A DNA stretch of 50,734 nucleotides from JBCBWG01 sp036804185 (GCA_050330095.1 JBHJOC010000058.1:1-50734); one strand, 5' to 3'; shown: positions 40,480 to 50,076, counted from the stretch's first letter. The notes: a model not told the origin generated them from the letters alone. Made by a program: numbers and translations.

Positions 40480-42885
40480 TCACATCCGCGGCTTGAGGAG
40501 ACCCGTGAACGAGATCACTGCCAGTGAGGTCAGCGCAGCGCCCACCACGCGCTCAACGACCGTCAGGGCATAGAATACGCTGCCGAGTGTGACATCGAGC
40601 GACACGACGAGTGCACGGGGTTCACCGCCAAGGAACAACTCGACCAAACCGGACCCGCTCGGGACTGGGATGGACATCAGCGGCCCGTAGTCCAGATTGA
40701 ACCGCCAGTGGCTGGCGTATCCGAGATCGAGCACCGGCAGAAACACGTCGAGGGAATAGGCGAGCGCGTGGAATGCCGGATAGCCTCGCCCGAGACCAAC
40801 CTCGGAGTAGCCGTCGCGCGCGGTCATGACGAGCAGTGTCTCGTCAAAGCATCCAGGTTCCGCGCAGAACCCTGCAGCAAATGACCAGATCGCGGCGAAC
40901 GCGAGCACGACTGCCGCGATCCAGGCCACCGGTCGCCACGGATTGAAGCCGTAAAGCGCCAACCAGTCGAGCGCCCGACTATGCCAGACATCAACCCGCG
41001 ACATGCCATGAGCCCGACGTGCGCGCCGCCGTTCGACGATTTTTATATCCCGCGCTGCCGCCTCGTGTCCGGCGGCCATCAGGCGCTCCGCGAGATGCAC
41101 CCACGGCTGCGGCTTGAAGTGCTCTGTCAGATCGATGTCGCACTGGCCTTCGAGCCAGGCAATGCGAACGCGCCCGATCCGGTCATCGTCGAGACTATGC
41201 GGACCAACGGCGAGGCCCGAGGGATTGACCAAGTTGGAGTAGGTCAAGCCGTCGAGCCGCAAATGGTCGATGTCGCGGCCATCAAGCGTGACGGCGCGGG
41301 CGCCCCTTTGAGGCCAGGTCGCGGCCCAATCTTCGTAGCTCTCGATCATTGCGCGCGACAAATCCACGATGCCGCGCGGGCGCTGCTCGTTCCTGCGGGG
41401 CATCCGGAGATGACCGATTTCGGCCCCAACGAGGCTGAGCGCGACGTCGTCATAAGCGAGTTCTGCGGATCCGGCGTCCTCGCGTCCGTCGATCACGGCC
41501 ACAGCCGTCGCTGGCCTGCCCGTCGCACGCTCCGTCGTACCCCGAGCGATCGCCGCGCTTTTCAAGCGACTTTCGGAGAGATCGAGGCGGCCATTGACCT
41601 GGGCGTGATCGAGGACAACCGCACCGATCGTGTTGAAGCTCTGGTCGAGTTGCAGGTCGCGCGCGATTCGGCTGCCGGTTGCGATCAGGGCCGCACCGCG
41701 CTCAGCCTTGATCGTTGCCCCACCTAAGCAGAACTGGTTGCCGATCCGGCAGCCCTGGCACTGGACGAGGCCGATCAGGGTGGCCCGCTCCATGTACCAT
41801 CCCCCTTCGATTGCAGCCCCCTCCGCGCGAATAGCAAGCTCGCTGCCGAACACGCGGCAATCGCTCAATCTCAGGTCGCCGCGGATCGCCGCGCCAGGCA
41901 ACCGCAGTTCGCCGATCGCGCGCATCCGCGACAACATCGCATCGGCGCCGATCCTTGCGACGCGAGCTGTCAATGCGATGTCACCGCCGTCGATGTCGAG
42001 GTCTTCGCACGAAAGCTGCTGGGCAATCGCACACCCGTCCAGCACGATGGACCCCGCGACACGGGCCTGATCGAAGACAACGCTCTGCCCGACACGGAGC
42101 CCCTCGGCGCGGATGCCGGACGACCGCACGACGAGCTTCGCAGCCGATAGACGCCCGGAGATCGTCGCGTGCTCGCAGTTCAATGCGCCGGCAATCGTTG
42201 CATCGGTCAGGATCGCGTCGCCGTCGACGACGCTGCCCTCCAACACCAGCGCACCGGCGTCTTCGGCACCTGTCCCCGTCACGGTCAGCGCTTCAGCGTG
42301 CAGGCCGGCCCGCAGCCTAGCCCGTGACAGATGGACGGTGCCGCGGGCCGTGCTGCGCCGCAGGACGAACGGACCAGAAACGTCGAGCCCGTTGCCGAGC
42401 ACCGCAGATGTCTCGTCACCAATGGTGGCGCCTTCGATGGCAAGAGCACCGGAAATTCGCGCGCCGCGGAGCTGCACGACGCCACCAATCCGGCCGCCGC
42501 CGATGAACAGTCCAGCATCGAGTGCGGCGCGGTCGGCAATCAGTGCACTGTCAAGATCACAACCGCTGAGCGCAACCCGCCCGAGCCGTGCGTCTCTCAG
42601 AATGAGCGCGCCTTGGGCCCCTTGGCCGAGCACGCGAACGTTGGTGAGCAACAGACAGCGCTCACTCTGTGCCCCCTCGAGATCGAGGGCGCCGAGGATG
42701 GTGCCGTTCGTCAGACGAACGGCAGACTGGGCACCACCCGTTGCCAAACCTGCCCCGACCAACAGGTCCCTGACGACACCGGCGCGAACTGTGTCGCCGC
42801 GCAAGTCGGCCGCGTCGCCGGCAACGATCGCCTCCACCATGCCGCGCTCTGGTTCACTAAGACCATCGTAGCCACTGTCGTCCAT
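40480..42885 (-). CDS. large repetitive beta-helix-like membrane protein
   Basis: The 801-residue product (MDDSGYDGLSEPERGMVEAI start) has about 450 residues of short repeats with the pattern L-x-L-x-G-A-x-I-x-G. Examples are GTILGALDLEGA, GRIGGVVQLRGARISGALAI and AAIRGDLRLSDC. They resemble pentapeptide or bactofilin-like right-handed helices. The C-terminal 180 residues hold hydrophobic segments (WIAAVVLAFAAIWSFAAGFC; LTSLAVISFTGLL at the end). Similar proteins are sometimes annotated as membrane-associated oxidoreductases, with no enzyme motif visible here. The frame is open 129 codons further, but that part is Arg/Cys-rich and not coding-like. The gene is 145 bases upstream of the J-like gene. 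Confidence 0.72.
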   Translation of the reverse strand: MDDSGYDGLSEPERGMVEAIVAGDAADLRGDTVRAGVVRDLLVGAGLATGGAQSAVRLTNGTILGALDLEGAQSERCLLLTNVRVLGQGAQGALILRDARLGRVALSGCDLDSALIADRAALDAGLFIGGGRIGGVVQLRGARISGALAIEGATIGDETSAVLGNGLDVSGPFVLRRSTARGTVHLSRARLRAGLHAEALTVTGTGAEDAGALVLEGSVVDGDAILTDATIAGALNCEHATISGRLSAAKLVVRSSGIRAEGLRVGQSVVFDQARVAGSIVLDGCAIAQQLSCEDLDIDGGDIALTARVARIGADAMLSRMRAIGELRLPGAAIRGDLRLSDCRVFGSELAIRAEGAAIEGGWYMERATLIGLVQCQGCRIGNQFCLGGATIKAERGAALIATGSRIARDLQLDQSFNTIGAVVLDHAQVNGRLDLSESRLKSAAIARGTTERATGRPATAVAVIDGREDAGSAELAYDDVALSLVGAEIGHLRMPRRNEQRPRGIVDLSRAMIESYEDWAATWPQRGARAVTLDGRDIDHLRLDGLTYSNLVNPSGLAVGPHSLDDDRIGRVRIAWLEGQCDIDLTEHFKPQPWVHLAERLMAAGHEAAARDIKIVERRRARRAHGMSRVDVWHSRALDWLALYGFNPWRPVAWIAAVVLAFAAIWSFAAGFCAEPGCFDETLLVMTARDGYSEVGLGRGYPAFHALAYSLDVFLPVLDLGYASHWRFNLDYGPLMSIPVPSGSGLVELFLGGEPRALVVSLDVTLGSVFYALTVVERVVGAALTSLAVISFTGLLKPRM

Positions 42886-43704
42886 TCTGAACGCACCACT
42901 CGTGAGGCTGCTGCCGACAAAGCTGACATATCTGCTGAAAAGGCGAGAGCTTGGAGGCGCCGCGATGAAGAACGCGTGCGCGCGAAACACGGGTCTGGAT
43001 GCGCCCAGGCATGCCCGCGACCATCGCATGCCTGGGCGGCACCGCGCCATACGCACCGCGTACCGTGTGACCGGCTCCAGAATTGGTGACAAGCTGTACC
43101 CATATTCCTCAGCACTGAGCCAGCGCGGCGTGACATTGGCGACGCAACCGGTTGCCGCAACAGGGCTTGGTCGAACGCATCGCACCAGGGCATACAGCGC
43201 GGGCCGTGGTTGGCGTTCATGTCTGGTTGAACTGGCGCGATCGACACTTGAGGCCGGGTGGCGCCACCGCATGGGAGCGCCCTGATGCGAAGCACGACCG
43301 CGGGCTTCGTTGCATCATCAAGCGCCAGCGGCGTAGAAGCGGGGTTGCCGGATGATCATGCCGCGACGAACTTGGGGCAACAGGCGAATAGCGGGCGGCT
43401 GATCTCGCGCTCGACGCCGTGACGCATCCAGGACACAGAAATCTGTTCTGTACGATGTCAAAGATCGCGCTTTGCGCCTCGGGATTGGATCGAAGAAGTT
43501 TGGCGGGATACATTACCGAGACGCGTAACGGGTTTGCGCCAACACGATTGGGTGGGGTCCGGATCGACAGATCGCGCATCGGCAATGGTGGAACTGAACG
43601 GACCTGATCGGGCACATCGAGGCCTCGCCGCCTCGATCCCAAGGTCGAGGTTGGTCAGTTTGGCCTGCGATCAGGACTGGACGGTGGTTTCGAGAGGTTT
43701 GATC
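42886..43704. other. 819-base divergent gap
   Basis: No gene is accepted. Open frames that extend into it from both sides (to 43272 on minus, from 43534 on plus) have poor composition and no ribosome sites. It holds the strong hairpin at 43002-43038. Promoters for both flanking genes should be here but were not identified. Confidence 0.55.
43002..43038. repeat. 13-bp-arm inverted repeat
   Basis: The arms at 43002-43014 and 43026-43038 (CGCCCAGGCATGC and its reverse complement) are perfect, with an 11-base loop. It lies between divergent genes, 117 bases from the beta-helix gene. It could be a terminator-like stem of an unknown transcript or a protein-binding site. Confidence 0.5.
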
Positions 43705-45207
43705 ATGGTCGCGTCCCACAGCCAACGAACGACCGCGCGCGTCAGACCGCGCGAGCAGGCGGCTGCTGCTCCCGAGCCCTATGTCGCCATCATGCCTGAC
43801 CCTGAAGCGCGGGTGCTCGCTGACCCAGCCGAAGATATGCTGAAGCCGGATCAGGAGCGCAAACGCGAGACGTTCATTCCCGTAACGTCGACCGCGCTGC
43901 TCGACAGATTGACCAAGCCACAAGCCTGGCCACCCGGCGACGCGCGCCTCGCCAGCCGCTTTTTCAAATACCTCATGTACTGGCGCCAACAACAGTATCA
44001 GGCGCAAACCCGTCGGATCGAACGGTCCTATGAGCCCTTCAATCCCGATAGCGACCTGCTGCAGACGCGGCAATTCACCGACGTCGAACGTTTCAAAATG
44101 CAAAAGCGCGTCGTCGCGCACATGAAAACGCTTCTCGAGCAGGCGAACTATGTGCGCGTCGATGCCAATGACGTCCAGATCATCCTCACCGAGGATACGC
44201 ATTACGGGCTGAATTTCGAGGTCGATCTCGATGCGTTCGAGGAGCTGTTGATCTATTATCGCGGGGCTTCCACGCGAAAAGACCAGAAGCGGATGCTGCG
44301 AAAATTCTTTCGCAAAATCGAGTACGATGTTCCGATCTACCAGCGGCTATTCATTCTCTTCAAGCTCAAGCCGGAGGCGCAGCGCATCGAGGAAGTGATG
44401 CGCTCGAAAAAAATGAGCCGCAAACTGGCGACGTCTTACGTGCGCAAGGCGCGCGCGCGGTTCGCAGCGGGCGTGAGCGACGACAACATCTACATGAAGC
44501 TGTTTCGCGACATGCCGCGCGCAGACCTGGAAATGATCTTTCCCAATACGAAGGTCAAATTCAGGATGATGGACAAGGTCCGCCTGGGGGTCACCAGCGC
44601 GGGTGGCCTCGGCGCAGGCATCATCAGTGCCGCTGGAAAGGCCGCAACGCTTGCCAATCCGATGACGGCACTCATCGTTGCAGGCAGCCTCGGAGCAATT
44701 GCCTTCCGCCAGGTGATGGGCGCGGTCAACCAACACCAGCGTTACATGGTGGTGATGGCACAAAACCTCTACTTCCATTCGCTGGCAGACAATCGTGGCG
44801 TCCTGGTTCTGCTCGCAGACCGGGCGGCGGAGGAAGACATTAAAGAGGAAATGCTGCTCTACAGCGTCCTTGCCAAGGAAACGGTCGCGCGTGCGGATCT
44901 GCCGGCGGTCGACGAGGCGATCGAGCACTACTTGCTGAGCGCGTTTGGCGTCGAGGTCGATTTCGATCTCGACGACGCGCTTGGCCGATTGCTCGCCGAC
45001 GGCATCGTCACCGAGCAGGCCGATGGCACGTTGAAAGCCCTTGCGCCTGGCGCAGCGGCACAGCACATCGATTCGATGTGGGACGTGTTCCTCGATCACC
45101 TCGAAGATGTCGATGACGCGGAAGGTACAGAGTTTGTCGGCACCCCGGGCGGCGCCCGCTCCGGGCAGGCGATCCGTGGCCATCGTGTCGCTGACGTCGC
45201 CTCATGA
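43705..45207 (+). CDS. DUF3754 / TMEM143-like protein
   Basis: The 500-residue product matches the DUF3754 group: FTDVERFKMQKRVVAHMKTL, YVRVDANDVQIILTED, FEELLIYYRG, and YQRLFILFKLKPE. A glycine-rich double hydrophobic segment follows (about 300-345: GGLGAGIISAAGKAATLANP, ALIVAGSLGAIAF), then LYFHSLADNRGVLVLLADRA and EEDIKEEMLLYSVL. It is probably membrane-associated; no activity is known. The ATG at 43705 with GAGAGG is preferred to the open frame from 43534. Its stop overlaps the next start by four bases (ATGA). Confidence 0.82.
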   Translation: MVASHSQRTTARVRPREQAAAAPEPYVAIMPDPEARVLADPAEDMLKPDQERKRETFIPVTSTALLDRLTKPQAWPPGDARLASRFFKYLMYWRQQQYQAQTRRIERSYEPFNPDSDLLQTRQFTDVERFKMQKRVVAHMKTLLEQANYVRVDANDVQIILTEDTHYGLNFEVDLDAFEELLIYYRGASTRKDQKRMLRKFFRKIEYDVPIYQRLFILFKLKPEAQRIEEVMRSKKMSRKLATSYVRKARARFAAGVSDDNIYMKLFRDMPRADLEMIFPNTKVKFRMMDKVRLGVTSAGGLGAGIISAAGKAATLANPMTALIVAGSLGAIAFRQVMGAVNQHQRYMVVMAQNLYFHSLADNRGVLVLLADRAAEEDIKEEMLLYSVLAKETVARADLPAVDEAIEHYLLSAFGVEVDFDLDDALGRLLADGIVTEQADGTLKALAPGAAAQHIDSMWDVFLDHLEDVDDAEGTEFVGTPGGARSGQAIRGHRVADVAS

Positions 45208-46190
45208 CGGACAAGCGTACTCCAGCAAAGCCGGCAGACGAGCCTTCCGCCGTGCTTGGCGACGCGGCGATTGCTGCAGTAGCTCCAAACCTCTGGCGCT
45301 TAACGCTCGCGCCACTCGATCGCGATCGGGCGCATCGGTTCGCTGGTGTCCTCACCGATCTCGCAGACCCCCTCCCGCTCGCCGTCAGCCTCTCGGTCGA
45401 CGAGACAACTCTGGCGTGGCGGGTCGAAGCCTACCTCAGCGGCGACGACGTAACGGAACAAGGCCCTGAGCCTTTTGCGATCAGCTTCGTTCTATCGCTC
45501 GCCGCCCTGGCGGGTGGTGTATTGCCGACCTTCGAGCTTCGTGCCGTCGAGGAGGAGAACTGGGTTGCCCACTCACAGGCAGCCCTGCCGCCGGTTGCGG
45601 CCGGCCGTTTCACAATTCATGGTACACACGACCGCGACCGCGTGGCCCTCGGCCCGTGGACGATTGAGATCGACGCTGGCGAAGCCTTCGGGACCGCACA
45701 CCACGCAACCACGTACGGGTGCCTCCAGGCGCTTGACCGCCTCGGCCACGAGATTACCCCGGTGCGGATCCTCGATCTCGGCACGGGATCTGGTGTGCTG
45801 GCCATTGCAGCGGCGCGGATATGGCCGCATGCGACGATCATAGCGAGCGACCTCGACGAAGACGCGGTCCGCGTCGCGACCCAAAACGTATCCAAGGCGC
45901 GCGTCGCCGGGAAAGTTGCCGTAATCAAGGCGGATGGGCTTGGGGCAAACGGAAGGTACCACGATTACGATCTCGTGATTGCAAACATTCTGGCCGGGCC
46001 TCTGCAGCGCATGGCTGGTCAGGTCACGGGTGCGCTGGCCCCCCGCGCGGTCCTCGTCCTGTCAGGGATCCTCGTGCCGCAAGCCGCAGCAGTCATTGCC
46101 ACGTATCGCGCCCATGGCGCGACGATCGTCGCCCATCGCCGGATCGAGGGCTGGTCGACATTGGTATTTCAGAACCGCGGCACGGGCTGA
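45204..46190 (+). CDS. prmA: ribosomal protein L11 methyltransferase-like protein
   Basis: This SAM-dependent methyltransferase of the PrmA family methylates ribosomal protein L11. The 328-residue product has a divergent N-terminal half, then EAFGTAHHATTYGCLQAL (160-177), SAM motif VRILDLGTGSGVLAIAA (about 187-203), ASDLDEDAVRVATQNV and the LVIANILAGPL catalytic region. It overlaps the DUF3754 gene by ATGA, so the two are translationally coupled. The GTAHHATT block and domain order support PrmA; the target protein is inferred. Confidence 0.88.
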   Translation: MTDKRTPAKPADEPSAVLGDAAIAAVAPNLWRLTLAPLDRDRAHRFAGVLTDLADPLPLAVSLSVDETTLAWRVEAYLSGDDVTEQGPEPFAISFVLSLAALAGGVLPTFELRAVEEENWVAHSQAALPPVAAGRFTIHGTHDRDRVALGPWTIEIDAGEAFGTAHHATTYGCLQALDRLGHEITPVRILDLGTGSGVLAIAAARIWPHATIIASDLDEDAVRVATQNVSKARVAGKVAVIKADGLGANGRYHDYDLVIANILAGPLQRMAGQVTGALAPRAVLVLSGILVPQAAAVIATYRAHGATIVAHRRIEGWSTLVFQNRGTG

Positions 46191-46206
46191 TCTGAGGCGG
46201 GCAGAC

Positions 46207-46260
46207 GCGCCAGTCGCAGATAGGCGCGCGGATGCGCCAGTCGCAGATAGGCGCGCGGAT
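46207..46260. repeat. two tandem copies of a 27-base unit
   Basis: Two identical 27-base units (46207-46233 and 46234-46260), followed by a partial third start, lie in the 158-base gap between prmA and the UbiH-family gene. Each unit begins GCGCCAGTCG and ends GCGCGCGGAT. It is probably a variable-number tandem repeat. Confidence 0.75.
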
Positions 46261-46348
46261 GCGCGCCTGGCGCCCCCCGATGCCCCCGGTTACGCTGGCA
46301 TGCAACGTTTTCGCCCCCGCACAATAATCTGCCCGAGGTCCCATACCC

Positions 46349-47620
46349 ATGCCCCATCACGCGCCAGCCCCTCACCAGGTTCTCGATCCGCACGCCTTCG
46401 ACGTCGCGATCGTGGGCAGCGGCGCAACGGGGCTGACTGCGGCCCTGCTGCTGGCCCGGCGTTGCCCAGAAGCCAAAATCGCGGTCATTGCCCCGGTCCC
46501 GCCGGCCGAGGCTCCGGCGCACGCAGACCACCGCACGGCCGCGCTGTTCCCCGACAGCCTCGAGCAGCTTCGCCAGTGTGGGGTCTGGCCGGTACTCGAA
46601 GCAGACTCCGGCGAGTTGCTGGGCATTCGCATGGTCGACGTAACCGGCCGACTCTTCCGTGCACCGACAGTGACGTTCATGGCCTCCGAGATCGGCCAAC
46701 GCGCCTTCGGTTGGAATGTTGTGAACGATCTTCTCAACCGAGCGCTGGAGACCGCGGCCGCCGCGGCACCGTCGATTGCAAGGTTCGATTCCCGCCTCGT
46801 TGATGCGACCCTGCGCCCCCCAGGCCGGGAAACCGCTCAACTCGTCTTGTCCGACGGTACGCTTCTGAATGCGCGCGTCGTTGTTGCATCTGATGGGCGC
46901 GCATCCCTCGTTCGCAGCCTCGCTGGCATCGCCATATCCGAGTGGGGCCACGACCAGGCGGCCATTACCACCCGCTTCCGTCACACCAAGCCACATGGCG
47001 GGATTTCGACCGAACTCCACGGCCGCAACGGACCGTGTACGACGGTGCCACTCCCAGGCCGCCAGTCGAGCCTTGTTTGGATGGAGCGCACAGCAAAGGT
47101 TGCAGATCTGCTAGAGGACGCGTCCGGCGATACCGGAAGGGCGCGTTTTCACGCTGCGCTAACCCGCCAGGTTGCAGAATTCCTTGGCCCGATCAGCGAT
47201 ATCGTGCCGCCGAAAGCCGTTCCGCTTTCGAGTTTGGTGGCAAAGCGGTTCGCCGCGCAGGGCGCTCTGCTCGTTGGCGAGGCCGCCCATGCCTTCCCGC
47301 CGATCGGCGCTCAAGGTCTCAATCTCGGCTTTCGCGATGTTGCAGAGGCCGTCGAACAAATTGCATCAGCACTCGAACGGGGGCTCGATCCCGGAAGCGG
47401 CGCCGTCACCGACGGATACCACAATCGGCGCTGGCTCGATGTGCAGGCACGCACCCGCGGCGTTGATCTTCTGAACCTGTCCCTGATCTCGGATATCCCA
47501 GCCCTGCCTCTTCTTCGTGGCGCTGGACTGCAAGCCGTGCGCACCATTCCCGCCCTGCGTCGTGCGCTCATGCGCCAGGGAATGTCGCCGCTCGGTCCAC
47601 GGCCGCGTTCGCCCGCCTGA
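46349..47620 (+). CDS. UbiH/COQ6-family FAD monooxygenase (ubiquinone synthesis)
   Basis: It hydroxylates an aromatic ring intermediate of ubiquinone. The 423-residue product has the FAD fold VAIVGSGATGLTAALLLARR (19-38), a mid Asp-Gly motif (VASDGRASLVR) and the C-terminal FAD signature GEAAHAFPPIGAQGLNLGFR. These are standard for UbiH/UbiF/UbiL. Which ring carbon it acts on cannot be told. It lies on the plus strand upstream of the acyltransferase gene. Confidence 0.9.
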   Translation: MPHHAPAPHQVLDPHAFDVAIVGSGATGLTAALLLARRCPEAKIAVIAPVPPAEAPAHADHRTAALFPDSLEQLRQCGVWPVLEADSGELLGIRMVDVTGRLFRAPTVTFMASEIGQRAFGWNVVNDLLNRALETAAAAAPSIARFDSRLVDATLRPPGRETAQLVLSDGTLLNARVVVASDGRASLVRSLAGIAISEWGHDQAAITTRFRHTKPHGGISTELHGRNGPCTTVPLPGRQSSLVWMERTAKVADLLEDASGDTGRARFHAALTRQVAEFLGPISDIVPPKAVPLSSLVAKRFAAQGALLVGEAAHAFPPIGAQGLNLGFRDVAEAVEQIASALERGLDPGSGAVTDGYHNRRWLDVQARTRGVDLLNLSLISDIPALPLLRGAGLQAVRTIPALRRALMRQGMSPLGPRPRSPA

Positions 47621-47753
47621 TGCTTCCATCTTGACCGATGCCCCGGGGACTGTGACAGGGCGGTGTCGCGCCTCCATGTCAGCCTAAGTCAAGTCGGCGT
47701 GCCAGCACGCCAACCCTTCACCCCGAATGCCCCACAATCTCTGAAGTCCAGCG

Positions 47754-48695
47754 ATGGCTGCAAAGCCCGAAGCCCCAAAGCTCCACGTCTCACGTCTCCG
47801 GGACCTGCAGTTCCGCGCGGAATACTTGGTGCTGCGCGCGATCATCGGTCTCGTCCGGTTGCTCCCGCTTGACACGGCAGCGCAGATCTCGGCGAACGGA
47901 TGGGCGTTGCTTGCCCCGCGCATCGCGCGTCGCCGCCACCAGCGTGCATTCGAGAATCTCGCGATCGCATTTCCAGAGATGACACAGGCCGAGAAGGCCC
48001 GCATCGTCGACGCGCACTGGCGCCACCTCGGGCGCATGATGGTCGAGACGATGCAGATCGACAGGATCCTTTCCGAGCCAGCCCGGATCGAAATCGCCAA
48101 CCGCCACGTGTTTGAACGCTATCGTGATAAGCTCGGCGCGATCGTGGGAATGACATTGCATATGGGCAATTGGGAACTCGCAATCTACCCGGTGACACTG
48201 GCAGGCGCGCGGCCCGCTGCCGTATTCCGTACTGTCAACAATCCGTATTTCGATGCCTACCTGCGGGGCCAAAGAGCGCGCCTGTTTCCGGGCGGGCTGT
48301 TCGGCCGCGGCAGGGTGGAAGGCGATCACGGCGACGATCAAAAAACAGCGCGCATGTTGGCGGCCTACGTGCGCGACGGCGGCCGGCTCGGGATCGTTTG
48401 CGATCTCTATGACCGCACCGGCATCGAGGTTCCGTTCTTCGGCAAACCTGCAAAAACACAGGCGATTGGCGCCATCATCGCACGGCGAACCGGCGCACGC
48501 GTGTGGATCGGCCGCTGCCTGCGGATCGGCCACACAAGCCGCTTCAGGATCGAAATGGAGGAACTGAAGGTACCGCGATCGGCGAATGCATCAGCCGACG
48601 TCCATGCGATCGTGGCGGCGATGCAGGCCCGTTTCGAGGACTGGGTTCGGGATGCGCCGGAGCAATGGATGTGGTCCAACCGCCGCTGGAAGTAA
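47754..48695 (+). CDS. lipid A biosynthesis acyltransferase (LpxL/HtrB family)
   Basis: It adds a secondary acyl chain to lipid A at the inner membrane. The 313-residue product has an N-terminal hydrophobic helix (LVLRAIIGLVRLLPL) and the catalytic H-x4-E motif His136 to Glu141 (LHMGNWE). It also has GRLGIVCDLYDRTGIEVPFF and the terminal PEQWMWSNRRWK, typical of the family. Acyl-chain preference (normal or very long chain) is not predictable from sequence alone. Confidence 0.92.
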   Translation: MAAKPEAPKLHVSRLRDLQFRAEYLVLRAIIGLVRLLPLDTAAQISANGWALLAPRIARRRHQRAFENLAIAFPEMTQAEKARIVDAHWRHLGRMMVETMQIDRILSEPARIEIANRHVFERYRDKLGAIVGMTLHMGNWELAIYPVTLAGARPAAVFRTVNNPYFDAYLRGQRARLFPGGLFGRGRVEGDHGDDQKTARMLAAYVRDGGRLGIVCDLYDRTGIEVPFFGKPAKTQAIGAIIARRTGARVWIGRCLRIGHTSRFRIEMEELKVPRSANASADVHAIVAAMQARFEDWVRDAPEQWMWSNRRWK

Positions 48696-48736
48696 AGCAG
48701 CGACGCCTTCCCGGAGGCCGGCATAGCGCATCTGGC

Positions 48737-49729
48737 TCACGGACGGCCGGTTAATCGCAGTGCTGCCTGCATTCTGCGGAAGATCGGAACCCATTCGCGT
48801 CGCGCGTCCCAGGCCGCGACACCGACCATGCGGACGTAACCGCGCCCATCGTCGGTAAACAGCGTGACGTGATCGACGACGACCTCGACACGACCCGGCG
48901 CCAGCACACCGCGGCCTCGGTGGTGGAAGCCGACAAGCCCCGCAATCTCGATCTCACCAAGATCATCGAGCTCGTCGACTTGCAGGTTCTCGATGACAGA
49001 AACCGCGCGCGCTGCAAAACGCCGTCGCATGCCGCTCGGGATTGGGCGCGGCGCGGTCGACGACATCACGACGAAGGCTGGGATCAGTGCGCGGTCCGCG
49101 TTGTCCGAAAAGGCCTCGCGTTCCGTCGCGAACAGCTGGAGCGTTGGAGGTGCGTCGACGACCAGGATGAACGGTGCAACCGCGTCGATGCTTGCAGACA
49201 ACGCTGGGCCCTGCTCAAAGCTGCTCGCTTGGACGAGCCGTGCCGTCTCGAGCGCTCGAACCATTTCAGCGCGCGCTTCGATCCGCTCGAAACCCGATTG
49301 CGCCGGAATGTTAACGGTCAAGATCGCTGTACCCTGGGCGTCTGCGATCAGCAGGATCAGCTTGTCGAAGATCCGACCAGCCGTCACCTGGCGCGCGGTC
49401 AGGGCAACATGGCGGCCGGTGCGCTCAAGCATGAGGAGCTCCGCCTCCGTGATGCCGCGAGCAGCGAGCGTTTCAGGCTTCAGCGAGCGCGCCATCCTCT
49501 CGAATGCAGCGCCCGGCGCTTCAAATAAGATGACCGAGCGCCCATCCTCGTGCTCAAAGCCGGTAAAGCGCGTTGACGGCTCGAAGCCGCCGGGCAGTTC
49601 GATCAGCACACGGCTGTTGGGAATGCGCTCAGCGCGCGCTTCGGCAGCCTTCGCGCCCATGGTCAATGCCATGGCCGCCAAGGCACTGAGAACGGTCAAG
49701 AGTTGCGATCCCCGCAACAGTCGCTTCAC
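48737..49729 (-). CDS. secreted protein of unknown function
   Basis: The 330-residue product has a signal peptide (LLTVLSALAAMALTMGAKA, cut near AEA). A mature part of about 300 residues follows (RIPNSRVLIELPGGFEPSTR, GRSVILFEAPGAAFERM, VTAGRIFDKLILLIADAQGT, GYVRMVGVAAWDARREWVPI). It lacks cysteines in the mature part and has no lipobox, so it is likely a soluble periplasmic protein. GTG start with GAAGGG upstream. I do not recognise a family. It converges on the LpxL gene. Confidence 0.75.
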   Translation of the reverse strand: MKRLLRGSQLLTVLSALAAMALTMGAKAAEARAERIPNSRVLIELPGGFEPSTRFTGFEHEDGRSVILFEAPGAAFERMARSLKPETLAARGITEAELLMLERTGRHVALTARQVTAGRIFDKLILLIADAQGTAILTVNIPAQSGFERIEARAEMVRALETARLVQASSFEQGPALSASIDAVAPFILVVDAPPTLQLFATEREAFSDNADRALIPAFVVMSSTAPRPIPSGMRRRFAARAVSVIENLQVDELDDLGEIEIAGLVGFHHRGRGVLAPGRVEVVVDHVTLFTDDGRGYVRMVGVAAWDARREWVPIFRRMQAALRLTGRP

Positions 49730-49848
49730 GTCGTATCCCTTCTGAAGGCGTCAGCGCAGGCAGCGGCCCTCGCGCACGTCAACACGCGAACGCACATGAA
49801 GTCATCGCCCAACAGCGGTCTGGGTGCGAAGTCGTTCGACGGCTCTGG

Positions 49849-50076
49849 TTAATGCAGCCGTCGGATCAGAACGGCGACCTCATCTGGCCGTTGGTCGACC
49901 GCGACCACCTCGTGTGACCGCGCCGCGCAGAGTGCTCTCAGATCGGTCTCGGCTTGGGGGTCTGTCGCAACAATCTCGAGCACGTCTCCAATGGAAATCT
50001 CTCGTAGGGCCTTTTTGGCTTTCAGAACCGGCAACGGGCAGCGAAGATGGCGGGCATCGACGATCCGAGCGGGCAT
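49849..50076 (-). CDS. tusA: TusA-family sulfur carrier protein
   Basis: This small carrier takes sulfur from cysteine desulfurase as a persulfide. The 75-residue form has DARHLRCPLPVLKAKKAL with the active Cys13 in the Cys-Pro motif, followed by IGDVLEIVATDPQAETDL and a C-terminal LIRRLH. In-frame ATGs at 50175 and 50190 would add 33 to 38 low-complexity residues; none has a strong ribosome site, and the short form matches the family length. Two cysteine desulfurases are encoded in the suf operon of this window, but a link is only inferred. Confidence 0.88.
   Translation of the reverse strand: MPARIVDARHLRCPLPVLKAKKALREISIGDVLEIVATDPQAETDLRALCAARSHEVVAVDQRPDEVAVLIRRLH

Noticed and set aside
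42886..43272. 129-codon N-terminal extension of the beta-helix protein
   Set aside because: Arg-, Cys- and Pro-rich sequence with no repeat pattern, passing through a strong hairpin; the ATG at 42885 begins the regular protein.
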